Origin: Candidatus Treponema excrementipullorum
Lineage (GTDB): Bacteria; Spirochaetota; Spirochaetia; Treponematales; Treponemataceae
Assembly (NCBI GenBank): GCA_018883625.1
Contig: JAHLFV010000188.1
Span: 1-23,290 of the forward strand
DNA length: 23,290 bases
Reading direction: 5' to 3'
Shown here: piece by piece, positions 5,869 through 13,057 of the stretch
How positions within the stretch are numbered: the stretch's first letter is position 1
How the letters are laid out: each line of letters starts with the position of its first letter
Notes under the pieces: model-generated
Database searches by the model: none
Told to the model about the DNA's origin: nothing
Seen by the model: the letters and a program-made list of their open reading frames with translations, nothing else
Position numbers and translations under genes: made by a program

Positions 5869-8748
5869 TTACAGACTTTCGATATACGAAGCAAGCTTTT
5901 CTATACGCCGCCGGGCAGCTGCAAGTTTCTCCCGTTCTGCAGCCACCACCTCAGCGGGAGCGTTTTGGGCAAATTTACCGGCCAACTTTGCAGTTACTTT
6001 GTCGGCAAAAGCTTGTTCGCTGTTTAATTCCTTTTTGAAACGGGTTAAAAGCTGTTCCAGATTGACAGAACCGTCAACCAGTAAAAAGACTTCATAGCCT
6101 TCTCCCACCGCACCGATGGCCCGCTGGGGTTTTGCATCTGTATAATCGATGGCGGCAACACCGGCCAACAATTGAATTAAGTCTGTTTTTTCCCTGCACA
6201 CTTCTGCGGCACTGCCTGCCGTGATCAACAAAGCAATGTGCAGTTTTGAATCGGGAGAAAGCCCGCATTCTGCTCTCAAAGCCCGAACGGAACGGATAAC
6301 ATCCTGTAGCACGGCAAACTTCTTGGCTACTGTTTCATTTTCCCGAGCCGGTGTTGCCACAGGATAGGGAGCGGCTACCAACATACCACAGTATTCTGAA
6401 GGAGAAATAATCTGTAAAGGAGCTGTTTCACAACATCCCTGACTGGCCGCAGCTCGGGCTCTGTTTTCAGTAATTTCTTTAAGGGGAAGTTTACCGTAAA
6501 TTTCTTCGGTAACAAAGGGTAAGTAGGGATGCAACAAACGTAAACTTTCTTCCAGAACGTTCAATAGAACAGACACAGCCCTGTCCTTTTCTTTTTCATC
6601 ACCCTGTCTGAAAGAAATCTTTGTAGCTTCTACATACCAGTCACAGAAATCGTTCCAGAAATATTCGTAGAGAGCTTGAGCTGCATCGTTATAACGGTAA
6701 CCTTCCAATGCAGTGCGTACAGACACGGCGGCATTGTTAAGCCGTCCGTAAATCCACAAATCCAACTCTGTTAAATCTCTGTCGCAAACAGGTAGCAGTG
6801 TTCTTCCTTCCAAATTACCTAAAATATAGCGACTGGCGTTCCAAATCTTGTTGGCAAAGCGACTACCCAATTTAAAGGACTCTTTGTCTACCAAAACATC
6901 CTGTCCCTGAGCACACATGAATCCCAAAGTGAATTTAAGAGCATCGGAACCGTACTCTTGAATTATTTCCAAAGGATCCAAGCCGTTGCCCAAACTTTTA
7001 CTCATTTTTCGACCTTGCTTATCCCGTACAAGACCGTGAATATAAATGTCTTTAAAAGGAGCTTTACCGGTAAACTCAAGACCGGCCATAATCATACGGC
7101 TTACCCAGAAAAAGATAATGTCATAGGCAGTAACCAAAGCCGTGGTGGGATAAAATCTTTTCAAATCTTCCGTGTTTTCCGGCCAACCCAAAGTACTAAA
7201 GGGCCACAGCCAACTGGAAAACCAAGTGTCCAATACATCGGGGTCTTGCTTCAAGTGTTCTGCCGAACAACCACATGTAGGACAGGATTCCGGATCGGTA
7301 CGGGAAACAATCATTTCACCGCACTTGTCACAGTACCATACGGGAATCCGATGTCCCCACCAAAGCTGACGGCTAATACACCAGTCCCGAATATTTTCCA
7401 TCCAGTGAGAATATGTATTTTCCCATTTTCTGGGATAAAAGACGATTTCACCGTCTTTCCATGCTTTTAAAGCTTTGTCTGCCAAAGGTTTCATTTTAAC
7501 AAACCACTGATCACTCAAATAGGGCTCAACTACTGTATTACAACGGTAGCAGTGTCCCACAGAGTGAGTGATTTTTTCTTCTTCTTTGAATAATCCCAAA
7601 TCTTCCAAGTCGGCAATAACAGCCTTTCGTGCTTCTTTGCAACTCATGTTCCGATATTTTTCGGGACAGGCATCATTCAAAGTTCCGTCAGGATTGAGAA
7701 TATTGATAACTTCCAAGTTATGACGTTTTGCTACTTCCCAGTCATTGGGATCATGGGCGGGAGTGATTTTTACCACACCGGTACCGAATACCCGATCTAC
7801 ATAGGTATCAGCCACAACGGGAATAGTACGACCTGTTAAGGGTAAGATGACTCGCTTGCCGATGAGGGCTTTATAACGGGGATCTTCCGGGTGAACCGCA
7901 ACGGCAGTGTCTCCCAGCAAGGTTTCCGGTCTTGTGGTAGCGATTTCTATTTTTGTGCCACCGGTAAATACGGTGCCGTCTTCCAAGGTAACATCCGGAA
8001 TAGACTGACCATCTGCGATTTCATAGTAAATATGATACATTCCGCCGGCGGTATCGGTATGTTCAACTTCATCATCTGCCAAAGCCGTACCACAAGAAGG
8101 ACACCAGTTTACCAAATAGTTGCCTTTGTATATCAACCCCCGCTCGTAGAGTGTAACAAACACTTCCCGAACGGCTTTGGAAAGGCCTTCGTCCATGGTA
8201 AAACGTTCACGGCTCCAGTCTACACTGTTTCCCAGTTTATTTTGCTGTTTTGTAATTATTTCGTGATGTTCTTTTTTTACAGCCCAAGTCCGTTCCAAAA
8301 ATTTTTCCCGACCTAAATCCCGGCGGGACAAACCTTCTGCCTTCAGCCGGCGTTCAACTACGTTTTGAGTGGCAATTCCCGCATGGTCTGTTCCGGGAAT
8401 CCACAAGGTATTGTCACCTTTCATACGGTGATAACGAACTACAATATCCTGTAAAGTGTTGTTAAGACCGTGTCCCATGTGAAGTACACCGGTAACGTTG
8501 GGAGGCGGAATAACAACTGTGTATGTATTGTGCTTTTCGGTACATCCCTTTTGAGAACAGCAGTCTCCGTGACCGGCTCCGTGAACGGACCCGTCACCGG
8601 ATTCATGAACGGACCCGTCACCGGATTCATGAACGGGGGAATCTTTATCGCTATAGGGTTTAAAATACCCCTTTTCTTTCCATTCTTTGTAAATTCTATC
8701 TTCAAAATCCTGGGGATTGTAGGCTTTTTCCAACTCTATGCCATGCAT
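5869..8748 (-). CDS. valS: Valyl-tRNA synthetase
   Basis: Class Ia aminoacyl-tRNA synthetase charging tRNA-Val, 959 residues, complete. Visible elements are the HIGH-type motif HMGH at 90-93 within PPPNVTGVLHMGHGLNNTLQD, an editing (CP1) domain around 245-395 with TTRPETLLGDTAVAVHPED, zinc-knuckle-like Cys pairs (WCPSC, YCDKC, CPTCGC), KMSKS at 581-585, a C-terminal anticodon-binding domain and a terminal coiled coil (about 895-959) typical of ValRS. Residues 39-72, between the N-terminal helix and the catalytic core, form an unusual insert with repeats of VHESGDGS and a His/Cys-rich stretch. The start ATG has a GAGGTG ribosome binding site and a strong promoter about 60 bases upstream. It is the first gene of the long minus-strand operon. 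Confidence 0.97.
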   Translation of the reverse strand: MHGIELEKAYNPQDFEDRIYKEWKEKGYFKPYSDKDSPVHESGDGSVHESGDGSVHGAGHGDCCSQKGCTEKHNTYTVVIPPPNVTGVLHMGHGLNNTLQDIVVRYHRMKGDNTLWIPGTDHAGIATQNVVERRLKAEGLSRRDLGREKFLERTWAVKKEHHEIITKQQNKLGNSVDWSRERFTMDEGLSKAVREVFVTLYERGLIYKGNYLVNWCPSCGTALADDEVEHTDTAGGMYHIYYEIADGQSIPDVTLEDGTVFTGGTKIEIATTRPETLLGDTAVAVHPEDPRYKALIGKRVILPLTGRTIPVVADTYVDRVFGTGVVKITPAHDPNDWEVAKRHNLEVINILNPDGTLNDACPEKYRNMSCKEARKAVIADLEDLGLFKEEEKITHSVGHCYRCNTVVEPYLSDQWFVKMKPLADKALKAWKDGEIVFYPRKWENTYSHWMENIRDWCISRQLWWGHRIPVWYCDKCGEMIVSRTDPESCPTCGCSAEHLKQDPDVLDTWFSSWLWPFSTLGWPENTEDLKRFYPTTALVTAYDIIFFWVSRMIMAGLEFTGKAPFKDIYIHGLVRDKQGRKMSKSLGNGLDPLEIIQEYGSDALKFTLGFMCAQGQDVLVDKESFKLGSRFANKIWNASRYILGNLEGRTLLPVCDRDLTELDLWIYGRLNNAAVSVRTALEGYRYNDAAQALYEYFWNDFCDWYVEATKISFRQGDEKEKDRAVSVLLNVLEESLRLLHPYLPFVTEEIYGKLPLKEITENRARAAASQGCCETAPLQIISPSEYCGMLVAAPYPVATPARENETVAKKFAVLQDVIRSVRALRAECGLSPDSKLHIALLITAGSAAEVCREKTDLIQLLAGVAAIDYTDAKPQRAIGAVGEGYEVFLLVDGSVNLEQLLTRFKKELNSEQAFADKVTAKLAGKFAQNAPAEVVAAEREKLAAARRRIEKLASYIESL
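8583..8636 (-). repeat. 24-bp tandem repeat inside valS
   Basis: Two perfect 24-base copies (8583-8606 and 8607-8630) are followed by the first six bases of a third copy. They keep the reading frame and encode 8-residue units of the type HESGDGSV in the ValRS N-terminal insert. Direct 24-bp repeats can expand or contract by slippage without breaking the frame. Confidence 0.9.
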
Positions 8749-8807
8749 AAAAACACCTCAACAAAACATAAAATGAAGACACACTTAGGCAGTGTATAGT
8801 CCCCCAC

Positions 8808-8836
8808 AGTATACATCAATTTATGCAGACTTTCAA
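8808..8836 (-). promoter_or_regulatory. sigma70-type promoter of the valS operon
   Basis: On the minus strand TTGAAA (8836-8831), a 17-base spacer and TATACT (8813-8808) form a near-consensus promoter. Predicted transcription starts near 8801, giving a leader of about 50 bases with a GAGGTG ribosome binding site before the ATG at 8748. A GTATA...TATAC inverted repeat overlaps the -10 box and could be an operator. No T-box-like structure fits in so short a leader. Confidence 0.7.
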
Positions 8837-8902
8837 GGATTCCGAGAAACGCAAGGATTGTGAGATAAAACAAGAAAAAAATATGTGGTATCGGATTGGA
8901 TT

Positions 8903-8934
8903 TTCTGTGATGCAGACAAGTCTGCACCACAGAA
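8903..8934. repeat. Long near-perfect palindrome upstream of the valS promoter
   Basis: The arms 8903-8917 and 8920-8934 (TTCTGTGATGCAGAC and GTCTGCACCACAGAA) pair with a single A/C mismatch and almost no loop. On the plus strand the structure is followed by five T. It lies between the valS promoter and a degraded gene, with no plus-strand gene for it to terminate. Its role is unknown. Confidence 0.65.
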
Positions 8935-8960
8935 TTTTTCCATACTATGGGATTGTTTTT

Positions 8961-8999
8961 CTCTCCCAAAGTTTACGCCAAGTGTTCCATCCGGGAGAG
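8961..8999. repeat. Second inverted repeat in the valS upstream region
   Basis: CTCTCCC (8961-8967) and GGGAGAG (8993-8999) are perfect inverted repeats around a 25-base loop. On the plus strand four T follow. It lies just after the end of the beta-barrel remnant, but on that gene's strand there is no T tract, so it is not a standard terminator for it. The rest of 8837-9032 shows no credible gene. Confidence 0.45.
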
Positions 9000-9032
9000 T
9001 TTTGTTAGGTATAATTTTATACTATAAAAACA

Positions 9033-9602
9033 TCAGTTAAAAAAGACACGCAATGAAAACGGAACTTCTGTTATATATCTATTGTTCAAAGTACCTTCTG
9101 AACCCTGAAGAACTATATCATAAGTTCCCTTAACGCCTACACCCAATTCAATATTCGGACCGAAATTCAAAACAACCCGAGGATACACCACAATGGTATC
9201 CATAAGGATACTTTCATGTTTTTCATTTTCTATGCTGGCATAGGTATTGGTTCCCTCAATAGAGGCAGAAATTGTATCGTTGAATTTGTATAGAAAGCCC
9301 ATTTTTGTTTTTGCCGCAAGATAAGGAGCCTGCTCTTTATCTTTGGCAACGGTACCGATAGTCACATTGTTGTGAAGAGCTACTCCCCATACATCTGTTT
9401 TGTACTGTGTTCTGAAATCAATACCGTTCAAAAACAGTCGTGCACTATCTTGCATAGTGTAGTCGCCGGTAAAACCTGCTGCAAAACGCCAGTTTTTTAC
9501 GGCAAAAACATCTCCATACACACCGAATACATGGCGAGTAATATCATTGGTTGACCTTTTAATCTGTGTTCTATAATTTTTTTCATATAAAAACTCCTTC
9601 AA
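9033..9602 (-). pseudogene. Remnant of an outer-membrane beta-barrel protein gene
   Basis: About 180 residues with alternating polar/hydrophobic strands (RFAAGFTGDYTM, VWGVALHNNVTIG, NIELGVGVKGTYDIVL) and an aromatic C-terminal strand ending FSLRVFFN, as in outer-membrane barrels. No signal peptide precedes them. The open frame begins only at a TTG (9602), yet a textbook start, GAAGGAG then ATG AAA AAA ATT at 9586, lies in a different frame and stops after 29 codons. The simplest reading is an internal deletion that joined the original start (an MKKI signal-peptide beginning) out of frame to the 3' barrel-coding part. The family is not recognised. A functional short protein without export seems unlikely. 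Confidence 0.6.
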
Positions 9603-9710
9603 AACTTACTAAGTTGACCTACCTTTTAAAAGATAATCCTATCCTGTATAATACATCAACTTAAAATAAGTGAAATATGATAAATATCTCTTTCGCAAAT
9701 TCTTTTTACC

Positions 9711-9739
9711 TTGACTAGAATTTTTGTTCATGACAATAT
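9711..9739 (+). promoter_or_regulatory. Promoter of the small membrane protein / YbjQ operon
   Basis: TTGACT (9711-9716), 17 bases, then CAATAT (9734-9739). The ATG at 9746 begins six bases after the -10 box, so the predicted transcript starts at or next to the start codon. The -10 match is moderate (4 of 6). Nothing else was recognised in 9603-9710. Confidence 0.5.
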
Positions 9740-9745
9740 GGGAAT

Positions 9746-9973
9746 ATGAAACAAAACAAAATTTCAGGAATACTGCTTACAATCTTACTCACTGTCGTAA
9801 CAGCTGTTTTCATTGGAGCCTTTACGTGGTTGTATGTTTCCATCCCTTTTTGGCCGTTACAATTATGTTTTGCTCTCTTGGGAATGGGACTACTGGGAGT
9901 ACTTATATATGTTTGTATCCGCAGAATTCGGGAAATAAAAAAGGAGGATCCAGATGATATTAGTAAATACTGA
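9746..9973 (+). CDS. Small two-helix membrane protein of unknown function
   Basis: A 75-residue protein with two hydrophobic segments (about residues 8-32 and 36-59, ILLTILLTVVTAVFIGAF and LCFALLGMGLLGVLIYVC) and a short charged C-terminal tail (RRIREIKKEDPDD). It is therefore an inner-membrane hairpin with the tail probably cytoplasmic. It overlaps the next gene (YbjQ family) by 20 bases, so the two are co-translated and perhaps act together. The family is not recognised. The start chosen is the ATG six bases after the -10 box; an overlapping frame from 9724 has no comparable hydrophobic pattern. Confidence 0.7.
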   Translation: MKQNKISGILLTILLTVVTAVFIGAFTWLYVSIPFWPLQLCFALLGMGLLGVLIYVCIRRIREIKKEDPDDISKY

Positions 9974-10265
9974 TTATATCTCAGGCAAGGAATTGGAGAC
10001 GCTGTCCATCGTAAAAGGCTGTACTATCCAATCAAAGCATATCGGAAAAGATATAGCCAATTCATTTAAAACCATTGTAGGCGGAGAGCTTTCTTCTTAC
10101 ACAGAAATGATGAATGAAGCCAGAGCCATTGCCACTAAACGCATGGTGGAAGAAGCCGAAAAGCTGGGAGCTGACGGCATTGTAAATATCAGATATGCCT
10201 CCTCTGCTGTTATGCAGGGAGCCGCAGAAGTTATCGTCTACGGAACTGCCGTAAAGTTCCGTTAA
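9954..10265 (+). CDS. YbjQ/UPF0145 family protein
   Basis: A 103-residue cytoplasmic protein of the YbjQ (UPF0145) family, which forms ring-like oligomers and is sometimes called heavy-metal-binding; its biochemical role is not established. Family features are the N-terminal strand ILVNTDYISGKE, the central GGELSSYTEMMNEARAIATKRMVEEAEKLGADGIVNIRY block and the C-terminal VIVYGTAVKF strand. A strong ribosome binding site (AAGGAGG) precedes the ATG inside the upstream membrane-protein gene. A 13-bp inverted repeat follows 8 bases after the stop. Confidence 0.92.
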   Translation: MILVNTDYISGKELETLSIVKGCTIQSKHIGKDIANSFKTIVGGELSSYTEMMNEARAIATKRMVEEAEKLGADGIVNIRYASSAVMQGAAEVIVYGTAVKFR

Positions 10266-10272
10266 AAGTACC

Positions 10273-10310
10273 GTTTTCCCGAAAACTCAACGTGGGATTT
10301 TCGGGAAAAC
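10273..10310. terminator. Perfect 13-bp hairpin between convergent genes (probable bidirectional terminator)
   Basis: GTTTTCCCGAAAA (10273-10285) and TTTTCGGGAAAAC (10298-10310) are perfect inverted repeats with a 12-base loop. The hairpin lies between the YbjQ gene and the oppositely oriented YccF gene. There is no T run beyond the stem, so it is an atypical terminator. Confidence 0.55.
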
Positions 10311-10354
10311 ACAGGTCTCACTTTCTATATCACATTTCTACAGGTAGCTATAAC

Positions 10355-10714
10355 CTATCTTACTTCTGATCCAAAAGGCATAAATGCCAACTTTGCCAAT
10401 TTGAAAAACTGCAACCCAAAGGGAATTCCCACTATGGTAATACACCACAGTAAACCAAAGAAAAAGAATTCCAAGGCTAAAGGTAACCCGGATATAATAA
10501 TCCAAAAAACATTGAGGATAAAACTACCGGCTCCACCACCGTACTCTACCTCATTACCGAAAGGCGTAAAAGAAAGTTTAGCAAATTTAAAACATTGAAG
10601 ACCTATAGGAATACCCACTATAGTAACACACCACAAAGCTCCGGCAAGAGCCCAACTTAATCCGGCAATAAGTCCGCCACCAATAAACCAAAGAATATTC
10701 CCTAAACATCCCAT
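10355..10714 (-). CDS. YccF domain membrane protein
   Basis: A 119-residue protein made of two similar halves, each with a hydrophobic helix followed by the YccF-type motif: LWCVTIVGIPIGLQCFKFAKLSFTPFG, then LWCITIVGIPFGLQFFKLAKLAFMPFG. This internal duplication is characteristic of the YccF (DUF307) inner-membrane family, whose function is unknown. The start is placed at 10714 (MGCLGNILWF) because AAAGGAG stands six bases before that ATG; the frame is open further upstream, but the extra residues are not family-like. It is the last gene of the minus-strand hydrolase operon, 16 bases after the UPF0340 gene. Confidence 0.9.
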   Translation of the reverse strand: MGCLGNILWFIGGGLIAGLSWALAGALWCVTIVGIPIGLQCFKFAKLSFTPFGNEVEYGGGAGSFILNVFWIIISGLPLALEFFFFGLLWCITIVGIPFGLQFFKLAKLAFMPFGSEVR

Positions 10715-10730
10715 ATCATACTCCTTTGTC

Positions 10731-11294
10731 CTACCTATAGATGGCTCTCTCTCCGCCAATCAGTTTAGGCCTGCACCACGCTCCGGCAACCCGTGCTTTA
10801 CCAATACTAGTATGTTTGAATTTAAACGGCACAGCTACAGGCATCAAATGCATCCCTATAAGTGTGCCTCCAATATCTATGCCACCGGCAGCCTGCACCC
10901 GTTCTACAACAACAGGAGACTTCATAGTTTGAAAGGCAGCTGTAGCAAACGAACCTCCGGCATGAAGCTGAGGCACAACAGAAACCTCGGTAAGTCGCCA
11001 ATGCTCATAACACGCTTCTTCCACCACCAAGGCTCTGTTTAAATGCTCACAACACTGGCAGGCTATGTACAACCCTCTACTTTTCAGTACCTTGTAAGCC
11101 GTTTCAAAAATAACTTGGCCTATTTCGGCACTGGAATTCTGACCGATTACACCACCTACCACTTCGCTGGAAGAACAACCTATTACAAAGATACTTTTTT
11201 CCCGCCGAGGATGAGCTTCCAACAGCTCCTCAAGAACAGCTTCAGTCTCTTGCTTGACCGACTCGGGAGTTATACTATTACATACATCTTCCAT
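10731..11294 (-). CDS. UPF0340 family protein (YwlG-like)
   Basis: A cytoplasmic protein of the UPF0340/DUF436 family (Bacillus subtilis YwlG), 187 residues from the chosen start, close to family length. The family blocks VIGCSSSEVVGGVIGQ, LYIACQCCEHLNRALVVE and GGIDIGGTLIGMHLMPVAVP are clear. The fold relates to thiolase/glutamate-cysteine-type enzymes, but no reaction is established. ATG 11294 begins two bases after the hydrolase stop with GGAA a short way upstream. An alternative ATG at 11312 would overlap the hydrolase gene by 16 bases and add six residues. Co-transcription with the hydrolase and YccF genes is likely. Confidence 0.88.
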   Translation of the reverse strand: MEDVCNSITPESVKQETEAVLEELLEAHPRREKSIFVIGCSSSEVVGGVIGQNSSAEIGQVIFETAYKVLKSRGLYIACQCCEHLNRALVVEEACYEHWRLTEVSVVPQLHAGGSFATAAFQTMKSPVVVERVQAAGGIDIGGTLIGMHLMPVAVPFKFKHTSIGKARVAGAWCRPKLIGGERAIYR

Positions 11295-11296
11295 GA

Positions 11297-12214
11297 TTAT
11301 TCCATAATCCATTTGAGCATATCTGCATATACAATTTTATTTTGTTTTTCATTAAGGATTTCATGGCTCATATCATCATAGAGAATACCCTTTATATTGT
11401 TGTATCCCCGTTTTTTCAGAAATGCCTGAGCTTCATTCCAAGCTTTTTCACTGACAATAACAGGATCGTACTTACCGGCTATAAACAGAATAGGCAAGTC
11501 AGGCTTGTGTACATTCCATCCGGCAGGCGAATAAGCATTTTTAAGCAAGTTAAAAAGGTTTTTGTATCCATTCACCGTAAAAGGAAAACCACACAATTCA
11601 TCCTTCTCATAGGCTTCTACCGTCTCTTCATTGTAGCACAACCATCCGTTAGCCGTACCGGTTCTTTCTTTACTGACTTTTTCGTAACCGCCGATGGATA
11701 ATTTGTATAACAATCCGCTTCTAAAGTGGTCGCCACGAATTTTGCCGATAATGGCAGACAAAATCAAGCCTGCCAATACAAGCGGATTACGGGAAGGAGA
11801 ACCACACACGATTAATTTATCTATATCTGCTTCATATTTTTTCAAATAATTCCGCACAACAAGGGAGCCCATACTGTGACCGAAAAGAATTACGGGAACA
11901 CCGGAATACATGTTTTTTACACCCAAGGTGATTTGATTCAAATCTTCCACTATGGCTTTACCGGTATCATCGTAAAAGAAACCAAAATCCTCGGAAGATT
12001 TTACGCTTCTACCATGTCCTCTGTGGTCGTGGATTACAGTTACATAACCGGCTGCCGTTAAATATGTCATTATGTCCAAATATCGTTCTTTGTGTTCGGC
12101 CATTCCATGAGAAAACTGCACTATTCCCCGAATACCGGTATCAGGAACCATGGTTATTACGGAAATTTCCAAATCGTCAACATGAGAACGGATGGTAAAT
12201 TCTTCTCTTTTCAT
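11297..12214 (-). CDS. Alpha/beta hydrolase, monoacylglycerol lipase/lysophospholipase type
   Basis: A 305-residue serine hydrolase of the Hydrolase_4 (S33-like) family. The nucleophile elbow GHSMGS has Ser114, the acid is Asp250 in AGKYDPV and the base is His284 in MSHEI. HDHRGHGRS (62-70) and FSHGMAEHKERY (34-45) match monoacylglycerol lipases and lysophospholipase L2. There is no signal peptide, so it should be cytoplasmic. It probably releases fatty acids from lysolipids or monoglycerides, a plausible job in host-associated spirochaetes that scavenge lipids; this is inferred from family. The ATG has a GAGGTGAG ribosome binding site and a promoter about 35 bases upstream. Confidence 0.9.
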   Translation of the reverse strand: MKREEFTIRSHVDDLEISVITMVPDTGIRGIVQFSHGMAEHKERYLDIMTYLTAAGYVTVIHDHRGHGRSVKSSEDFGFFYDDTGKAIVEDLNQITLGVKNMYSGVPVILFGHSMGSLVVRNYLKKYEADIDKLIVCGSPSRNPLVLAGLILSAIIGKIRGDHFRSGLLYKLSIGGYEKVSKERTGTANGWLCYNEETVEAYEKDELCGFPFTVNGYKNLFNLLKNAYSPAGWNVHKPDLPILFIAGKYDPVIVSEKAWNEAQAFLKKRGYNNIKGILYDDMSHEILNEKQNKIVYADMLKWIME

Positions 12215-12248
12215 CTCTCACCTCAGAAAGTCAAAATCTAGCCTATTC

Positions 12249-12277
12249 AGTATATACCATAACTACCCGGTACGCAA
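12249..12277 (-). promoter_or_regulatory. Promoter of the hydrolase operon
   Basis: On the minus strand TTGCGT (12277-12272), 17 bases, TATACT (12254-12249). Predicted start is near 12242, giving a leader of about 28 bases that includes the ribosome binding site. It is divergent from the amino-acid transporter promoter about 30 bases away. Confidence 0.65.
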
Positions 12278-12307
12278 ATAGAGTTTTATTAAACTTTTTG
12301 CAGGTAG

Positions 12308-12335
12308 TTGAAGATTTTTTATTTCTGATTATAAT
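12308..12335 (+). promoter_or_regulatory. Promoter of the amino-acid ABC transporter operon
   Basis: TTGAAG (12308-12313), 16 bases, perfect TATAAT (12330-12335). The predicted transcript begins near 12342, leaving a short leader with GGAG before GTG 12365. This rules out the TTG at 12335 as start, since it lies in the -10 box. Confidence 0.75.
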
Positions 12336-12364
12336 TGTCAAATACTCTTAACTGGAGAAATCTA

Positions 12365-13057
12365 GTGAATTTTTCATTTTTAAATCGCTATTGGTCTTTT
12401 TATCTTATCGGGGCAAAAAACACTGTTTTACTGGCCCTCATTGCCGTAGTTATCGGTGCGGCTCTTGGATTGCTGTTGGCAATTTGCAGGATTAGCAAAA
12501 GCCGGATCTTACGTTTTGTCAGTACCGCTTACGTAGAATTTGTCAGAGGAACACCTCTTCTTGTACAGCTTTTTATTATCTACTACGGATTACAGGCTGT
12601 AGGCATCCGGTTTCCCGATATCCCGGTTATGACTGCTATTTTGGATATCAACTTCTCCGATTTTATGTCAGGCGTTATTACTATGGGCTTAAATTCCGCA
12701 GCCTATGTGTGTGAAATTTTCCGTTCGGGAATTCAATCTGTTGATAAGGGACAAATGGAAGCCGGCCGCAGTTTGGGACTCTCTTACGGACAAACCTTGC
12801 AGAAAATCATTGTTCCTCAAGCCATCAGAAATGTATTGCCGGCCTTAGGTAATGAATTTGTGGTTGTTATTAAAGAGTCTTCCATTGTTTCCATTATCGG
12901 TATTGCCGACCTCATGTACAAAGCAAATACTGTCCGGGGAAATACATTCCAACCTTTTGAGCCGTTGTTAGTTGCCGCTCTTGTATATTTCTTACTGACA
13001 TTTACCCTTTCAAAACTTTTAGCCTACATAGAAAAAAGGATGAGAAACCATGATTAA
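12365..13057 (+). CDS. Polar amino-acid ABC transporter permease
   Basis: An inner-membrane permease of the His/Glu/Gln/Arg/opine family (HisM/GlnP type), 230 residues from GTG 12365. It has the N-terminal GAKNTVLLALIAVVIGAALG helix, the RGTPLLVQLF segment and the EAA loop EAGRSLGLSYGQTLQKIIVPQAIR that contacts the ATPase, followed by KESSIVSIIG. The start was chosen from GGAG about 8 bases upstream and the promoter position. It overlaps the ATPase gene by 8 bases. One permease gene suggests a homodimer. No periplasmic binding protein is encoded nearby, so it must come from elsewhere, and the exact amino acid cannot be assigned. Confidence 0.92.
   Translation: MNFSFLNRYWSFYLIGAKNTVLLALIAVVIGAALGLLLAICRISKSRILRFVSTAYVEFVRGTPLLVQLFIIYYGLQAVGIRFPDIPVMTAILDINFSDFMSGVITMGLNSAAYVCEIFRSGIQSVDKGQMEAGRSLGLSYGQTLQKIIVPQAIRNVLPALGNEFVVVIKESSIVSIIGIADLMYKANTVRGNTFQPFEPLLVAALVYFLLTFTLSKLLAYIEKRMRNHD

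Noticed and set aside
6958..7470. Long plus-strand open frames opposite valS (also 7891-8316 and 8470-8799).
   Set aside because: All lie inside the conserved ValRS coding sequence in other frames and show no protein-like pattern or start signals.
8749..8807. A T-box or other riboswitch in the valS leader.
   Set aside because: The leader from the predicted start is only about 50 bases, with just a small ACACT/AGTGT hairpin; no T-box sequence or specifier loop is seen.
8823..9008. Short open frames on both strands between valS and the barrel remnant.
   Set aside because: They run through the two palindromes, have no ribosome binding site and do not look like any protein family.
12335..12364. 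TTG start for the amino-acid permease.
   Set aside because: The TTG overlaps the last base of a perfect TATAAT box, upstream of the predicted transcript start; GTG 12365 has GGAG in front and fits the family N-terminus.
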